From Mycobacterium vicinigordonae (GTDB lineage: Bacteria; Actinomycetota; Actinomycetes; Mycobacteriales; Mycobacteriaceae): a DNA stretch of 64,000 nt. Positions within the stretch are counted from its first letter, which is position 1. Each line of letters opens with the position of its first letter. The notes below the pieces were generated by a model that worked only from the letters and a program-made list of their open reading frames with translations, was not told the origin of the DNA and searched no databases. A program made the translations under genes and the position numbers. Location of the stretch: NCBI RefSeq assembly GCF_013466425.1, contig NZ_CP059165.1:4588001-4652000 (forward strand). The letters are read 5' to 3'. Positions 51,720 through 62,107 of the stretch are shown one piece after another.

Positions 51720-52142
51720 ATGGGTCGGATGGCCTTAAGCAGCACGTCCATTGCGCATGTCCGGCTCACCGTCACCGACATCGAACGATCCCGGCAGTTC
51801 TACGAAAACGTATTCGGCTGGCCCGTACTGGTCGAGATACCCGAGAACGCCGACGAGGCGACCCGGAGCCGATTGAGCTTTCTGTTCGGTGGGGTCATCT
51901 ACGACATGGGCGGCGCGTTGCTGGGCCTGCGGCCGGTGGCCGGCGACCGCTTCGACGAGGATCGCACCGGCCTGGATCACATCGCGTTCCGGCTCGGTAG
52001 CAAGGACGAAATAGATTCCGCTGCAGAGTATTTGGACGAGATCGGGATCGGCCACGAGCCGGTCAAGGACATTGGGCCGTCCTATATCCTGGAGTTCCGC
52101 GACCCCGACAACATCGCGCTGGAGCTCACTGCACCGAAGTAG
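51720..52142 (+). CDS. VOC-family (glyoxalase-like) protein
   Basis: A protein of 140 residues; an ATG three codons in (MALSSTSIAHVRLTV) may be the true start. It has a single VOC unit with HVRLTVTDIERSRQFYENVFGW, GLDHIAFRLGS and the final ILEFRDPDNIALELT, giving His, His and Glu as probable metal ligands. The product may act as lyase, dioxygenase or resistance protein. Followed 5 bp later by another VOC gene. Confidence 0.8.
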   Translation: MGRMALSSTSIAHVRLTVTDIERSRQFYENVFGWPVLVEIPENADEATRSRLSFLFGGVIYDMGGALLGLRPVAGDRFDEDRTGLDHIAFRLGSKDEIDSAAEYLDEIGIGHEPVKDIGPSYILEFRDPDNIALELTAPK

Positions 52143-52147
52143 GAAAC

Positions 52148-52537
52148 ATGGCAATCAGCTTTAACCACACCATCGTCGCGGCACGCGACAAGCGGACCTC
52201 GGCGGAGTTCCTGACCGAATTGTTCGGCCTGCCGGCTCCGGCGCCGTTCGGTCCATTCCTTGTGGTCACGCTGGAGCACGGCGCCAGCCTCGACTACGCC
52301 GACGTCGGCGAGGACGACGAGATCCGCCCGCAGCACTATGCCTTCCTGGTCTCCGAGCCGGAATTCGACGCCATCTACGGCAAGATCTCTGCGCGCGGCA
52401 TGCCGCACTGGGCCGATCCTCGCGCGCAACGGCCCGGCGAGATCAATACCCGCGACGGCGGGCGCGGCGTGTACTTCCGTGACCCGGCCGGGCACGCGAT
52501 GGAGATCCTCACCCGTCCCTACGGCTCAGGCGGATGA
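52148..52537 (+). CDS. VOC-family (glyoxalase-like) protein
   Basis: A protein of 129 residues with one VOC unit: FNHTIVAARDKRTSAEFLTELFGLP, HYAFLVSEPEFDAIYGKI and VYFRDPAGHAMEILTRPYG, with His, His and Glu in metal-ligand positions. Starts 5 bp after the upstream VOC gene and is surely co-transcribed. Together they could form a heterodimer. Converges with the Rrf2 gene, leaving 7 bp between stops. Confidence 0.82.
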   Translation: MAISFNHTIVAARDKRTSAEFLTELFGLPAPAPFGPFLVVTLEHGASLDYADVGEDDEIRPQHYAFLVSEPEFDAIYGKISARGMPHWADPRAQRPGEINTRDGGRGVYFRDPAGHAMEILTRPYGSGG

Positions 52538-52544
52538 CCTGGCC

Positions 52545-53012
52545 TCAGCCGTGCCGTTTGCTCTCCTGATCGCGGTAGTCGTCGGCCATTCTCGCGACGT
52601 GCTCGGGCAACTTGCCGGCGGCGACGTCGGCCAACGTCGTCTCCTCCAGCACCGAGCGCATGCTGGCCCGCAATGCCCGCCACACGTCGGTCAACGGCAG
52701 GGTCGGACCGGAATAGGGCAGATCACCCAGCCCGATGTCGCGGACGCTGGCCAACGGGCCGTCGATGCAACGCAATACGTCGGCGATGCTGATTTCGCTG
52801 CCGGCACGGGCGAGTTCGTAGCCGCCGTCGCGCCCGCGTTGACTTCGCACCAGTCGATCGGTGCGAAGGTTGGTCAGGATGTCGACCAGAAACTGCGACG
52901 GAATGCCCTGGGCTTGCGCCAGATCCTCGGTCTTGACCAGGGTTCCGCTGGGGACCGTGGCGAGTTGGACCATCGCCCGCACGGCGTATTCCGCTTTGGC
53001 CGACATCCGCAT
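52545..53012 (-). CDS. Rrf2-family regulator next to the sulfate assimilation genes
   Basis: A protein of 155 residues. The winged helix is typical: [64 protein letters not shown]. The IscR-type cysteine cluster is not seen: only one cysteine (VLRCIDGPL) is present, so it is unlikely to carry an iron-sulfur centre. It corresponds to M. tuberculosis Rv1287, which also adjoins cysDN. Rrf2 proteins such as CymR control sulfur metabolism, so it may repress cysD-cysNC. It lies 100 bp downstream of cysNC on the same strand. Confidence 0.85.
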   Translation of the reverse strand: MRMSAKAEYAVRAMVQLATVPSGTLVKTEDLAQAQGIPSQFLVDILTNLRTDRLVRSQRGRDGGYELARAGSEISIADVLRCIDGPLASVRDIGLGDLPYSGPTLPLTDVWRALRASMRSVLEETTLADVAAGKLPEHVARMADDYRDQESKRHG

Positions 53013-53112
53013 AATTCAGGATTGTCTCATCCGCCTGGGACCTGCCTTCGTGAGCGTAACGCCGGGGCGAGATACCGCGGCCCGAATCTCCAACCGGTCA
53101 CATTCGCGCAGA

Positions 53113-54957
53113 TCAGGACGGGAGCTGCAACATGTCGATCACGGCCTGCGCCTGGTCCTCGATGCTGTGATCGGCGAGCAGCCGCAGATCGGGGTTCTTC
53201 GGCCGCTGGTACGGGCTGTCGATACCGGTGAAATGGGTGATCTCCCCGGCCCGCGCCTTGGCGTACAAACCCTTGGGATCACGGCGTTCGCACTCCTGCA
53301 GCGGGGTATCGCAGAACACCTCGAAGAACTGGAATCCCGCGTCGGCGTGCACTTTCCGTGCCATCTCCCGATGCTCGGCCAGCGGGCTGATCGCCGGAAC
53401 TAAGACAATCTGGCCAGAATCGGCCAGCAGCGTCGCCACGTGCGCCAGCCGGCGCAGGTTCTCGGCCCTGTCGGCCATCGAGAACCCCAGGTCTGCATTC
53501 AGCCCGTGCCGCAGGTTGTCACCGTCGAGAACGTATGCGGGAAAGCCTTTTTCGAGTAGCTTCTGCTCGACCAGCATGGCAACCGACGACTTTCCGGCTC
53601 CCGACAGACCGGTGAGCCACACCGTCCTACCGTGGATCGCGCGGTCGGAGGCGGTGACCAAAGACTTGTGCCGCACCGTGTTCGGGCTGGCTTTTTGCGC
53701 CGTGACGTCACGCAACACCATCCCGGCAGCCACCGTGCCGTTGGTATCGGGGTCGATCAGGATGAACGACCCGGTGCTGGCGTTGCGGGTGTACTCGTCG
53801 AGCAGCAGCGGCACCTGGCTGCGCAGCGAGATGCGGCCAAGTTCATTGAGCTTCAACGCCGTTGCCGTTTTGTCGCGGTGCAGGGTGTTGACGTCGAGCC
53901 GGTAGTCCAGCGCGGTCACCCGGGCACGGGTGGTCCGCGTGGTGTGTTTGATGACATAGTCGCGGCCGGGCTCGAGCGCCGCCGTGTCCGACATCCAGCA
54001 GACGGTCGCGTCGAATTCCTGCGAGATCCGGGGCTGGTTGTTGGTGCGGGCGATCATGTCGCCGCGGGAGATGTCGATGTCGTCGGCCAGGCTGATCGAC
54101 ACTGCCATCGGTGGAAAGGCTTCTGTTACAGGGCCGTTCGGTCCGTCAATCGCGGTGATCCTGGTGGTCTTGCCGACCGGCAGCACCACCACCTCGTCCT
54201 CGGGACGCATCACGCCGCTGGCCACCGTGCCCGCGTAACTGCGATGGTCCTGGTGCTCGCGGGTGTGCGGCCGGATGACGTACTGAACCGGGAACCGGAC
54301 ATCGACCAGGTTGCGGTCTCCGGCGATGTAAACCTCTTCGAGGTGCGACAGCAGCGCCGGCCCCTCGTACCACGGCGCCTGGTCGGACTTGGTCACCACG
54401 TTGTCGCCGTGCAGCGCCGACAACGGGACGGTGGCGACGTCCTGGACGTCCAGGCGTGCGGCGAAGGCGTGGAAGTCGTCTCGGATGGCCTCGAATTTCT
54501 CTTTGTCCCAACCGATCAGGTCCATCTTGTTGACCGCCAGCACGATGTGCTGAATACCCAGCAGCGACGCCAGGAAGGCGTGCCGGCGGGATTGTTCAAG
54601 CAGGCCGTGGCGCGCGTCGACGAGCACGATCACCAACTGGGCGGTGGAGGCGCCGGTAACCATGTTGCGGGTGTACTGGATGTGGCCGGGCGTGTCGGCA
54701 ATGATGAATTTGCGCTTAGGAGTGGCGAAATAGCGGTAGGCGACGTCGATTGTGATGCCTTGCTCGCGTTCGGCGCGCAAGCCGTCGGTGACCAGGGCTA
54801 GGTCGGTGTATTCGTGACCGCGATCCTTGGAGGTCTGTTCGACGGCTGCCCACTGGTCCTCCATCACGGCCTTGGAGTCGTAGAGCAGTCGCCCGATCAG
54901 CGTCGACTTGCCGTCGTCGACCGAACCGGCGGTCGCCAGCCGCAACAGTGTCGTCAT
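53113..54957 (-). CDS. cysN: Bifunctional sulfate adenylyltransferase subunit 1 / APS kinase
   Basis: A CysN-CysC fusion of 614 residues, the normal mycobacterial form. The N-terminal GTPase part has GSVDDGKSTL (P-loop, about residues 11-20), DTPGH and NKMD. It drives ATP sulfurylase (with CysD) to make adenosine phosphosulfate. The C-terminal APS kinase (from about residue 440) has GLSGAGKSS and FCDTPLQECERRDPKGLYAKARAGEI, and makes PAPS. The product feeds cysteine synthesis and sulfolipids. Its ATG shares one base with the cysD stop (TGATG), so the two subunits are co-translated. Confidence 0.96.
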   Translation of the reverse strand: MTTLLRLATAGSVDDGKSTLIGRLLYDSKAVMEDQWAAVEQTSKDRGHEYTDLALVTDGLRAEREQGITIDVAYRYFATPKRKFIIADTPGHIQYTRNMVTGASTAQLVIVLVDARHGLLEQSRRHAFLASLLGIQHIVLAVNKMDLIGWDKEKFEAIRDDFHAFAARLDVQDVATVPLSALHGDNVVTKSDQAPWYEGPALLSHLEEVYIAGDRNLVDVRFPVQYVIRPHTREHQDHRSYAGTVASGVMRPEDEVVVLPVGKTTRITAIDGPNGPVTEAFPPMAVSISLADDIDISRGDMIARTNNQPRISQEFDATVCWMSDTAALEPGRDYVIKHTTRTTRARVTALDYRLDVNTLHRDKTATALKLNELGRISLRSQVPLLLDEYTRNASTGSFILIDPDTNGTVAAGMVLRDVTAQKASPNTVRHKSLVTASDRAIHGRTVWLTGLSGAGKSSVAMLVEQKLLEKGFPAYVLDGDNLRHGLNADLGFSMADRAENLRRLAHVATLLADSGQIVLVPAISPLAEHREMARKVHADAGFQFFEVFCDTPLQECERRDPKGLYAKARAGEITHFTGIDSPYQRPKNPDLRLLADHSIEDQAQAVIDMLQLPS

Positions 54958-55895
54958 CAGAAGTACCCCTGCCGTTTGCGGTCTTCCATGCCAGCCTCGG
55001 AAATCCGGTCGTCGGCCCGGGTGGCGCCGCGCTCGGTGAGCCGGGACACCGCGGTTTCGGCGATGACCTCCGACACCGTGGCCGCCTTAGACTCCACGCA
55101 CCCGGTGCAGGTGACGTCGCCCACGGTGCGGAACCGCACCGAGGCTTCTAACACTCGCTCGTCGGCCCGGGGCTGCAGGTGACGGTCCACCGCCAGCAGC
55201 ATGCCGTCGCGTTCAAACACCTTGCGGCGGTGGGCGAAATAGATCGAGGGCAACTTGACCTTCTCGGCGCCGATGTAGGACCAGATGTCGAATTCGGTCC
55301 AGTTGGACAGCGGGAACACCCGGATATGTTCGCCCTTATGATGACGCCCGTTATAGAGGTTCCACAGCTCGGGCCGCTGCGCCTTGGGGTCCCACTGGCC
55401 GAACTCGTCGCGGAAGCTGAACACCCGCTCCTTTGCGCGTGCCTTCTCCTCGTCGCGCCGGGCGCCCCCGAATGCCGCGTCGAACTTGTTCTCCCGGATT
55501 GCGCGCAGCAGCGTCACCGTCTGCAACGGGTTGCGCGACGGGATGGTCTCCACGACGCGGCCGGCGTCGATGTCGTCCTGAACCGAGGCCACCACCAGAC
55601 GCACCCCGGACTCGGCGACCAGCTCGTCCCGGGTAGCGATAACCTCGTCGAAATTGTGGCCGGTGTCGACGTGCATGACCGGGAAGGGCAGCCGCCCGGG
55701 CCGAAATGCCTTCAGCGCTAGGTGGAGCATCACGATGGAGTCCTTGCCGCCGGAAAACAGCAGGACGGGCCGTTCGAACTCGGCGGCGACCTCGCGGATG
55801 ATGTGGATCGCTTCGGCTTCCAGCGAGCGCAGATGGCTCAGTTCGTACTGGCCGGCGGTGGGGCCGGCAGCCAGATCGGTCGTCATCGGCATCAT
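54957..55895 (-). CDS. cysD: Sulfate adenylyltransferase subunit 2
   Basis: Catalytic subunit of ATP sulfurylase, 312 residues. The PP-loop SGGKDSIVML is at about residues 49-58; FPVMHVDTGHNFDEV, GGARRDEEKARAKER and the C-terminal ISEAGMEDRKRQGYF are all family-typical. The start is the first ATG of ATGATG at 55895; an ATG three codons in (MTTDLAAG) is possible. It pairs with CysN to activate sulfate in the cytoplasm. An unusual nested inverted repeat lies directly upstream of the start. Confidence 0.95.
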   Translation of the reverse strand: MMPMTTDLAAGPTAGQYELSHLRSLEAEAIHIIREVAAEFERPVLLFSGGKDSIVMLHLALKAFRPGRLPFPVMHVDTGHNFDEVIATRDELVAESGVRLVVASVQDDIDAGRVVETIPSRNPLQTVTLLRAIRENKFDAAFGGARRDEEKARAKERVFSFRDEFGQWDPKAQRPELWNLYNGRHHKGEHIRVFPLSNWTEFDIWSYIGAEKVKLPSIYFAHRRKVFERDGMLLAVDRHLQPRADERVLEASVRFRTVGDVTCTGCVESKAATVSEVIAETAVSRLTERGATRADDRISEAGMEDRKRQGYF

Positions 55896-55896
55896 T

Positions 55897-55942
55897 CCCG
55901 GTAATGTTGGTCGAATTGACCAAATTTATTTGTATTACCGGG
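55897..55942. promoter_or_regulatory. Nested inverted repeats upstream of cysD
   Basis: An outer pair, CCCGGTAAT (55897-55905) and ATTACCGGG (55934-55942), encloses an inner pair, TTGGTC (55907-55912) and GACCAA (55918-55923). The outer arm contains the GGGA before the cysD ATG, so an RNA hairpin could hide the ribosome-binding site. Alternatively this is a regulator-binding site, the adjacent Rrf2 protein being the obvious candidate. A further short repeat AGCTGT-CA-ACAGCT is at 55964-55977. Confidence 0.5.
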
Positions 55943-56073
55943 TATCAAACCAGCCGGGTCAAAAGCTGTCAACAGCTGCCAAGGAGCCCGCGCATATAGC
56001 CGGGCTGCGCTTTCGCGCTGGGAATCGCGCGGTGCGGTGAGGTTCGCTGCGAGGAAAGGCCGCTAGGCGACCG

Positions 56074-56565
56074 TTAGAGGGTGACCTCTTCGAGTTTGCC
56101 GGTCGCGACATCGAAGACGAAGCCACGCAACGACACGTGCTTAGTGACGAACGGGCTGCTCTCGATGCGGCGCAAGGACTGCCGGACATCTTCGGCCACA
56201 TCGGGGAACGCCTCGGCGGCCCACGGTGGCTTCACCCCGATTTCGTCCTGGATACCGCGCTTGAAATCGTCGTCGGTGAATGTGAGCATCCCGCAGTCGG
56301 TGTGGTGGATCAGGATGATCTCCCGTGTCCCGAGCAGCCGCTGACTAATGGCCAGCGATCGGATCGCGTCGTCGGTGGCCACGCCACCGGCGTTACGGAT
56401 GACGTGCGACTCCCCCTCCTTGATACCCAGCACTCGGTAGACGTCGATTCGGGCGTCCATGCACGCCAGCACCGCGATGTGTTTGCTAGGCGGAAGCGGC
56501 AGTGGACCCTGGAAAGCGCTCGCGTACTGAGCGTTGTTGGCCAAATAGTCGTCGGTAACCGTCAC
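56074..56565 (-). CDS. canA: Beta-carbonic anhydrase
   Basis: A protein of 163 residues from the GTG at 56565, with GAGGGAG 7 nt upstream, the same length as I recall for M. tuberculosis Rv1284. Zinc ligands and dyad are present: CMDARID (Cys-x-Asp-x-Arg) and HHTDCGM (His and Cys). It interconverts carbon dioxide and bicarbonate in the cytoplasm. It lies 178 bp upstream of cysD on the same strand, as in M. tuberculosis; why a carbonic anhydrase sits with sulfate activation is not settled. Confidence 0.93.
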   Translation of the reverse strand: MTVTDDYLANNAQYASAFQGPLPLPPSKHIAVLACMDARIDVYRVLGIKEGESHVIRNAGGVATDDAIRSLAISQRLLGTREIILIHHTDCGMLTFTDDDFKRGIQDEIGVKPPWAAEAFPDVAEDVRQSLRRIESSPFVTKHVSLRGFVFDVATGKLEEVTL

Positions 56566-56724
56566 GCAAGTCTCCCTCGGGTTTGCTACGCGAATCGCTG
56601 CCGCGCTGCATGGTAACAATCGGACGCCGGGAATTCACTAGTGCGACTCAGCCGGATCGGAAAGTCGGGAGCCGCCTCAGCCCCCCGGTCGTTACCCTGT
56701 CCCAATGCGACACGGTGGTAGGGC

Positions 56725-57702
56725 ATGACGCGTTTCCTACTGCGCCGTGTACTCAACTACATTGTGCTGCTCGCGCTCGCGTCGTTCCTGACTTACTGCC
56801 TGGCGGCGACGGTGTTCTCCCCGCTGGAAGGCCTGATGCAGCGCAGTCCCCGCCCACCCCAGGCGGTCATCGACGCCAAGGCCCACGACCTCGGCTTGGA
56901 TCGGCCCATTCCGATCCGCTACGCAAACTGGGTTTCACACGTCGTGCAGGGCGATTTCGGAAAGACGATCACCGGCCAACCCGTGGGTACAGAACTGGGA
57001 CGCCGGGTCGGAGTCACCCTGCGGTTGGTGGTGATCGGCTCCGTGGTCGGCACGCTGCTGGGTGTGACGCTGGGGGCCTGGGGGGCCATTCGCCAGTACC
57101 GGCTCAGTGACCGCCTCGTCACCGTGTTCGCATTCCTGGTGATGAGCACGCCGTCGTTCGTCATCGCCTACCTGCTGATCATCGGCGCGCTGCGACTCAA
57201 CTGGGCGCTGGGATATCAGTTATTCGACTACACCGGCGAGACGGCACCCGGAATCGAAAGTGGAACGTGGGCGGCCATGGTCGACCGGTTGAAGCACCTG
57301 GTGCTGCCCACCTTCACGCTGGCTTTGATGGCCGCCGCCGGGTACAGCCGGTTCCAGCGCAACGCGATGCTGGACATTCTCGGTCAGGACTTCATCCGCA
57401 CCGCCCGCGCCAAAGGGCTGACGCGGCGACGCGCACTGGTCAAGCACGGTCTGCGCACGGCGCTAATACCCATGGCCACATTGTTCGCCTACAGCGTGGC
57501 CGGGCTTGTCGGCGGAGCCGTCTTCGTCGAAAGGATCTTCGGCTGGCACGGCATGGGCGAATGGGTGATTCGCGGGATCTCCACCCAGGACACCAACATC
57601 GTCGTCGCCATCACCCTGTTCTCGGGCACCGTCGTGTTGCTGGCCGGCCTGCTCTCCGACATCTTCTACGCCGCGCTCGACCCCAGGGTGCGGGTTTCAT
57701 GA
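56725..57702 (+). CDS. oppB: Peptide ABC transporter permease OppB
   Basis: A protein of 325 residues with an N-terminal helix (VLNYIVLLALASFLTYCL), a periplasmic part, five more helices and the EAA-type loop GQDFIRTARAKGLTRRRALVKHGLRTALIP that contacts the ATPase. First gene of a four-gene operon coupled by 4-bp and 8-bp overlaps. Corresponds to Rv1283c. Imports oligopeptides across the cytoplasmic membrane, reported to include glutathione in M. tuberculosis. Confidence 0.93.
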   Translation: MTRFLLRRVLNYIVLLALASFLTYCLAATVFSPLEGLMQRSPRPPQAVIDAKAHDLGLDRPIPIRYANWVSHVVQGDFGKTITGQPVGTELGRRVGVTLRLVVIGSVVGTLLGVTLGAWGAIRQYRLSDRLVTVFAFLVMSTPSFVIAYLLIIGALRLNWALGYQLFDYTGETAPGIESGTWAAMVDRLKHLVLPTFTLALMAAAGYSRFQRNAMLDILGQDFIRTARAKGLTRRRALVKHGLRTALIPMATLFAYSVAGLVGGAVFVERIFGWHGMGEWVIRGISTQDTNIVVAITLFSGTVVLLAGLLSDIFYAALDPRVRVS

Positions 57703-58595
57703 CGGTCGACGCCACCCATAGCGCGGAATTCACCTCGCGCCGCACCTTGGTGCGGCGCCGGTTCCTGCGCAATCGACCCGCGGTCACGGCGCTGGCGATC
57801 CTGGTGCTGATGTTCGTCGGCTGCTACGCCTTGCCCCCGGTGCTGCCCTACTCGTATCAAGATCTGGATTTCAATGCGCTATTGCAGCCGCCGAATTCGC
57901 ATCACTGGTGGGGCACCAACGCGTTGGGTCAGGACCTGCTCGCACAAACATTGCGCGGCATGCAGAAGTCGATGCTGATTGGCGCCTGCGTTGCGGTGAT
58001 CTCCACCGGGATAGCCGCTACCGTCGGATCAATCGCCGGATACTTCGGTGGACTGCGAGACCGCGCGCTGATGTGGCTGGTCGACCTGATGCTGGTGGTG
58101 CCGTCCATTCTTCTGATCGCGATTGCGTCGATGAAAACCAGGAACTCGGCCAACATCGCCTCACTGATCGTGTTGCTGTCAGTGTTCGGTTGGATGGTCA
58201 GCTCCCGCATCGTGCGCGGCCTGACCAAAGGCCTGCGGGAACTCGAATTCATCCGCGCCGCAAGATATATGGGCGTATCCAGTCGCCGGATCATCACCAG
58301 GCACGTGCTACCCAACGTGGCCTCGATCCTCATCATCGACGCCACCATCAACGTCGGCTCCGCGATCATGGCCGAAACGGGGCTCAGCTTCCTCGGTTTC
58401 GGCGTCCAGCCCCCGGATGTGTCGCTGGGCACCCTGATCGCCGACGGCACCCAGTCGGCCACCACATTCCCGTGGGTCTTTCTATTCCCCGCCGGTGCAC
58501 TGGTGTTGATTGTGCTGTGCACCAACCTGACCGGCGACGGACTGCGAGACGCATTTGATCCCGGCGCCAGAACTCTGCGGCGTGGTGGTGCATGA
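57699..58595 (+). CDS. oppC: Peptide ABC transporter permease OppC
   Basis: A protein of 298 residues. The ATG at 57699 overlaps the oppB stop as ATGA. The OppC N-terminal helix ([18 protein letters not shown]), [28 protein letters not shown], the EAA loop [25 protein letters not shown] and [21 protein letters not shown] are all present. Forms the permease pair with OppB. Corresponds to Rv1282c. Confidence 0.94.
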   Translation: MTVDATHSAEFTSRRTLVRRRFLRNRPAVTALAILVLMFVGCYALPPVLPYSYQDLDFNALLQPPNSHHWWGTNALGQDLLAQTLRGMQKSMLIGACVAVISTGIAATVGSIAGYFGGLRDRALMWLVDLMLVVPSILLIAIASMKTRNSANIASLIVLLSVFGWMVSSRIVRGLTKGLRELEFIRAARYMGVSSRRIITRHVLPNVASILIIDATINVGSAIMAETGLSFLGFGVQPPDVSLGTLIADGTQSATTFPWVFLFPAGALVLIVLCTNLTGDGLRDAFDPGARTLRRGGA

Positions 58596-60427
58596 GCCCG
58601 CTTCTCGAGGTGACCGACCTGGCCGTCTCCTTCCCGACCGACGGCGCCCCGGTGCGGGCAGTGCGCGGCATCAGCTATCACGTCAACCCCGGTGAGGTGG
58701 TGGCGATGGTCGGCGAATCGGGCTCGGGCAAGTCGGCGGCGGCAATGGCGGTGGTGGGCCTGTTGCCGGAGTACGCGAAGGTAGACGGCTCTGTTCGGCT
58801 GCACGGCACCGAACTGCTGGGACTCGGCGACAACGCGATGTCGGCGTTTCGCGGCAAATCGATCGGCACGGTGTTCCAGGACCCGATGTCGGCGCTGACG
58901 CCGGTCTATACCGTCGGAGATCAGATCGCCGAGGCGATCCGGGTCCACCAACCCGGCGTTGGCAAGAAGGCCGCCGCGGCACGTGCAGCCGAACTCCTTG
59001 AGCTGGTGGGTATCTCACAACCGCAGCAGCGCGCCCGGGCATTTCCGCACGAGCTTTCCGGCGGCGAACGGCAGCGCGTGGTGATCGCGATAGCCATCGC
59101 CAATGACCCCGACCTGTTGATCTGCGACGAACCCACCACCGCTCTGGACGTGACCGTGCAGGCGCAGATCCTCGAAGTACTCAAGAAGGCCCGCGACGTC
59201 ACCGGCGCCGGAGTGCTGATCATCACCCACGACCTCGGTGTGCTCGCCGAGTTCGCCGACCGTGCGCTGGTGATGTACGCGGGTCGGATCGTCGAATCGG
59301 CTACGGTGACCGATCTCTACCGTGATCGCCAGATGCCTTACACCATAGGCCTCTTGGGCTCTGTGCCGCGGCTCGACGCCCCCCAGGGCACCCGATTGGT
59401 CCCGATCCCCGGGGCACCCCCCTCGCTGGTCGACCTGGAACCAGGGTGCCCCTTCGCGCCACGCTGCCCCCTGGTCATCGACGAATGCCGCGACGCCGAG
59501 CCGGACTTGGTGGAGGTCGGACCCGATCACCGGGCCGCCTGCATTCGTACCGAGGCGGCCGCCGGGCGCAGCGCTGCCGACATCTACGGCGTCGAGACTG
59601 CGAGGGGTGAAGCGGAGCACGATGATTCGACCATCGTGGTGCGGGTCCGCGATCTGGTCAAGACGTATCCGCTGACCAAGGGTGTCTTGCTGCGCCGCGC
59701 CGTGGGCGAGGTGCGGGCGGTCGACGGCGTCAGCTTCGAACTACGACAAGGCCGTACCCTCGGCATAGTCGGTGAGTCCGGGTCGGGCAAGTCGACGACC
59801 CTGCAACAGATCATGGAACTGGCCGCGCCGCAATCGGGTTCGATCGAGGTGCTCGGCACCGATGTCGCCACCCTCACTACGGCCGGTCGCCGGTCGCTGC
59901 GCCACGACATCCAGATCGTGTTCCAGGATCCGGTGGCATCGCTGGACCCGCGGCTGCCGGTGTACGAACTGCTCGCCGAACCCTTGCAAGCCAACGGTTT
60001 CGACAAGCGCGACACCAACTCCAAGGTGGCCGAGTTGATGGACACCGTAGGTCTGCGCAGAGCCGACGCCGATCGCTACCCTGCCGAGTTCTCCGGCGGG
60101 CAGAAACAGCGCATCGGCATCGCCCGGGCGTTGGCCCTGCGGCCCAAGATCCTCGCTCTCGACGAGCCGGTGTCGGCACTCGACGTCTCGATTCAGGCCG
60201 GGATCATCAACCTGTTGCTGGACCTGCAGGATCAGTTCGGGCTGTCGTATCTGTTTGTTTCCCACGACCTTTCGGTGGTCAAGCACCTTGCTCACCAGGT
60301 GGTGGTGATGTTCCGCGGCGCCGTGGTCGAGCAGGGCGACAGCCAAGACGTGTTCGGCAACCCGCAACACGAATACACCCGGAGCCTGTTGAATGCAGTG
60401 CCACAGCCGGAGCGCCGAGATGACTAG
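58592..60427 (+). CDS. oppD: Peptide ABC transporter ATPase OppD (fused double ABC domain)
   Basis: A protein of 611 residues with two ABC cassettes in one chain, replacing separate OppD and OppF. The first has Walker [11 protein letters not shown] (about residue 41), signature LSGGERQR and Walker [13 protein letters not shown]. The second has Walker [11 protein letters not shown] (about residue 395), [15 protein letters not shown] and [12 protein letters not shown]. Each ends with the peptide-transporter extension, the first with [14 protein letters not shown] that may bind an iron-sulfur cluster. Overlaps oppC by 4 bp. Corresponds to Rv1281c. Confidence 0.95.
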   Translation: MSPLLEVTDLAVSFPTDGAPVRAVRGISYHVNPGEVVAMVGESGSGKSAAAMAVVGLLPEYAKVDGSVRLHGTELLGLGDNAMSAFRGKSIGTVFQDPMSALTPVYTVGDQIAEAIRVHQPGVGKKAAAARAAELLELVGISQPQQRARAFPHELSGGERQRVVIAIAIANDPDLLICDEPTTALDVTVQAQILEVLKKARDVTGAGVLIITHDLGVLAEFADRALVMYAGRIVESATVTDLYRDRQMPYTIGLLGSVPRLDAPQGTRLVPIPGAPPSLVDLEPGCPFAPRCPLVIDECRDAEPDLVEVGPDHRAACIRTEAAAGRSAADIYGVETARGEAEHDDSTIVVRVRDLVKTYPLTKGVLLRRAVGEVRAVDGVSFELRQGRTLGIVGESGSGKSTTLQQIMELAAPQSGSIEVLGTDVATLTTAGRRSLRHDIQIVFQDPVASLDPRLPVYELLAEPLQANGFDKRDTNSKVAELMDTVGLRRADADRYPAEFSGGQKQRIGIARALALRPKILALDEPVSALDVSIQAGIINLLLDLQDQFGLSYLFVSHDLSVVKHLAHQVVVMFRGAVVEQGDSQDVFGNPQHEYTRSLLNAVPQPERRDD

Positions 60428-62093
60428 CCAGGTTATGGGCAGGCTCTGCCGTGCACTGGCGGCGACGCTAGTCGCCGGGCTGGCGTGCTGCGGATGTTCC
60501 CCCGGCGTCGCGACGACGGCCGGCGGCAACGCCGCGCTCGGCGCCAGCAGCGACCTCAACCCGCAGGATCCCGCCACCCTGCGGGAGGGCGGCAACCTGC
60601 GACTCGGTCTCAGCGACCTGCCGCCGAACTTCAACATCCTGCATATCGACGGCAACAGCGCCGAAACGGCAAACATGCTCAAGGCCACCCTGCCCAGCGC
60701 CTTCAGGATCGCGGCAGACGGCTCGGCCACCGTTAATACCGACTACTTCACCAGCGTCGAACTCACCGGCACCAACCCGCAGGTGGTGACCTACACCATC
60801 AATCCCCAAGCGGTGTGGTCGGACGGCACACCCATCACGTGGCAAGACATCGCCAGCCAAATTCAGGCGACCAGCGGCGCCGACAAGACGTTCGAGATCG
60901 CGTCGACCAACGGCGCCGAGCGCGTCGCTTCGGTGACCCGCGGTGTCGACGACCGGCAGGCGATCATGACCTTCGCCAAGCCCTACGCGGAATGGCGCGG
61001 AATGTTCGCCGGCAACGGCATGCTGTTGCCCGCCAGTGTGACCGCTACCCCCGAGTCATTCAACACCGGCTTGCTCAACGGCCCCGGTATATCAGCAGGT
61101 CCGTTCATGGTGTCCCAGGTGGACCGCGCCAAGCAGCGAATCACGTTGACCCGCAACCCCAGATGGTGGGGCAAACGGCCGCGCTTGGACTCCATCACCT
61201 ACCTGGTGCTCGATCCCTCGGCGTCGCTGCCCGCACTACAGAACAACGCGATCGACGCCTCCGGTGTCGGCTCGCTCGACCAGCTGATCATCGCCGAGCA
61301 CACCAAGGGCGTGTCGATTCGGCGGGCACCCGGACCGAGCTGGACACACTTCACCATGAACGGCGCAAAGGGCTCCGCCCTGGCTGACCCGGAAGTTCGC
61401 TTGGCCATCTGCAAGGGAATCGATCGGCGAACCATCGCCAAAGTTGCGCTCAACGGACTGACGGATGACCCGGCGCCACTGAACAATCACGTCTTCGTCG
61501 CCGGACAGAAGGGCTACCAGAACAACAGCCTGCCGTACGACCCGGAACAAGCGAAACGCGATCTCGACGTACTGGGCTGGCGGCTCAACGGGCAGTTCCG
61601 CGAGAAAAACGGCCAGCAGCTCACCGTCCGGCTGCTGTTCTACGAATCGCCGTCCGCCAAGGTTTTCACCCAGATCACCCAGCACAGCCTCGCCGAGATC
61701 GGCGTGAACCTACGCCTCCAACCCCGCTCCGGTAGCAGATTCTTCAGCGACTACGTCAATGTCGGAGACTTCGACATCGCGCTGTTCGGCTGGCAGGGCG
61801 ACGCCTTCCCCCTTTCCGCGCTCACCCAGATTTACATGTCCAAAGGCGACAGCAACTTCGGCAAGATCGGCAGCCCGCAGATCGACGAGGCCATTGAGCA
61901 GACGCTCGCTGAACTCGATCCCGACAAGGCGCGCACCCTAGCCAACGACGTCGACCGGCGCATCTGGGCCGAGGGATTCAGCCTGCCGCTCGTCCAATCG
62001 GTGGGCACCGTCGCGGTTCGCAGCAACCTGGCCAACTTTGGTGCCCGCGGACTGGCCGACCTGGACTACACCGCGATCGGGTTCATGCGCTGA
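60420..62093 (+). CDS. oppA: Peptide-binding protein OppA
   Basis: Family 5 solute-binding protein of 557 residues. The ATG at 60420 overlaps the oppD end by 8 bp. A short hydrophobic leader ends in LACCGCS; the lipobox is imperfect, but one of these cysteines should carry the lipid. The mature protein has [64 protein letters not shown] and the C-terminal [19 protein letters not shown], closely matching Rv1280c. It captures peptides outside the membrane for OppBCD. Confidence 0.94.
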   Translation: MTSQVMGRLCRALAATLVAGLACCGCSPGVATTAGGNAALGASSDLNPQDPATLREGGNLRLGLSDLPPNFNILHIDGNSAETANMLKATLPSAFRIAADGSATVNTDYFTSVELTGTNPQVVTYTINPQAVWSDGTPITWQDIASQIQATSGADKTFEIASTNGAERVASVTRGVDDRQAIMTFAKPYAEWRGMFAGNGMLLPASVTATPESFNTGLLNGPGISAGPFMVSQVDRAKQRITLTRNPRWWGKRPRLDSITYLVLDPSASLPALQNNAIDASGVGSLDQLIIAEHTKGVSIRRAPGPSWTHFTMNGAKGSALADPEVRLAICKGIDRRTIAKVALNGLTDDPAPLNNHVFVAGQKGYQNNSLPYDPEQAKRDLDVLGWRLNGQFREKNGQQLTVRLLFYESPSAKVFTQITQHSLAEIGVNLRLQPRSGSRFFSDYVNVGDFDIALFGWQGDAFPLSALTQIYMSKGDSNFGKIGSPQIDEAIEQTLAELDPDKARTLANDVDRRIWAEGFSLPLVQSVGTVAVRSNLANFGARGLADLDYTAIGFMR

Positions 62094-62107
62094 CCCGCTA
62101 GCATCGG

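Noticed and set aside
53632..54801. 389-codon plus-strand frame opposite cysNC
   Set aside because: Antisense shadow of a highly conserved enzyme gene.
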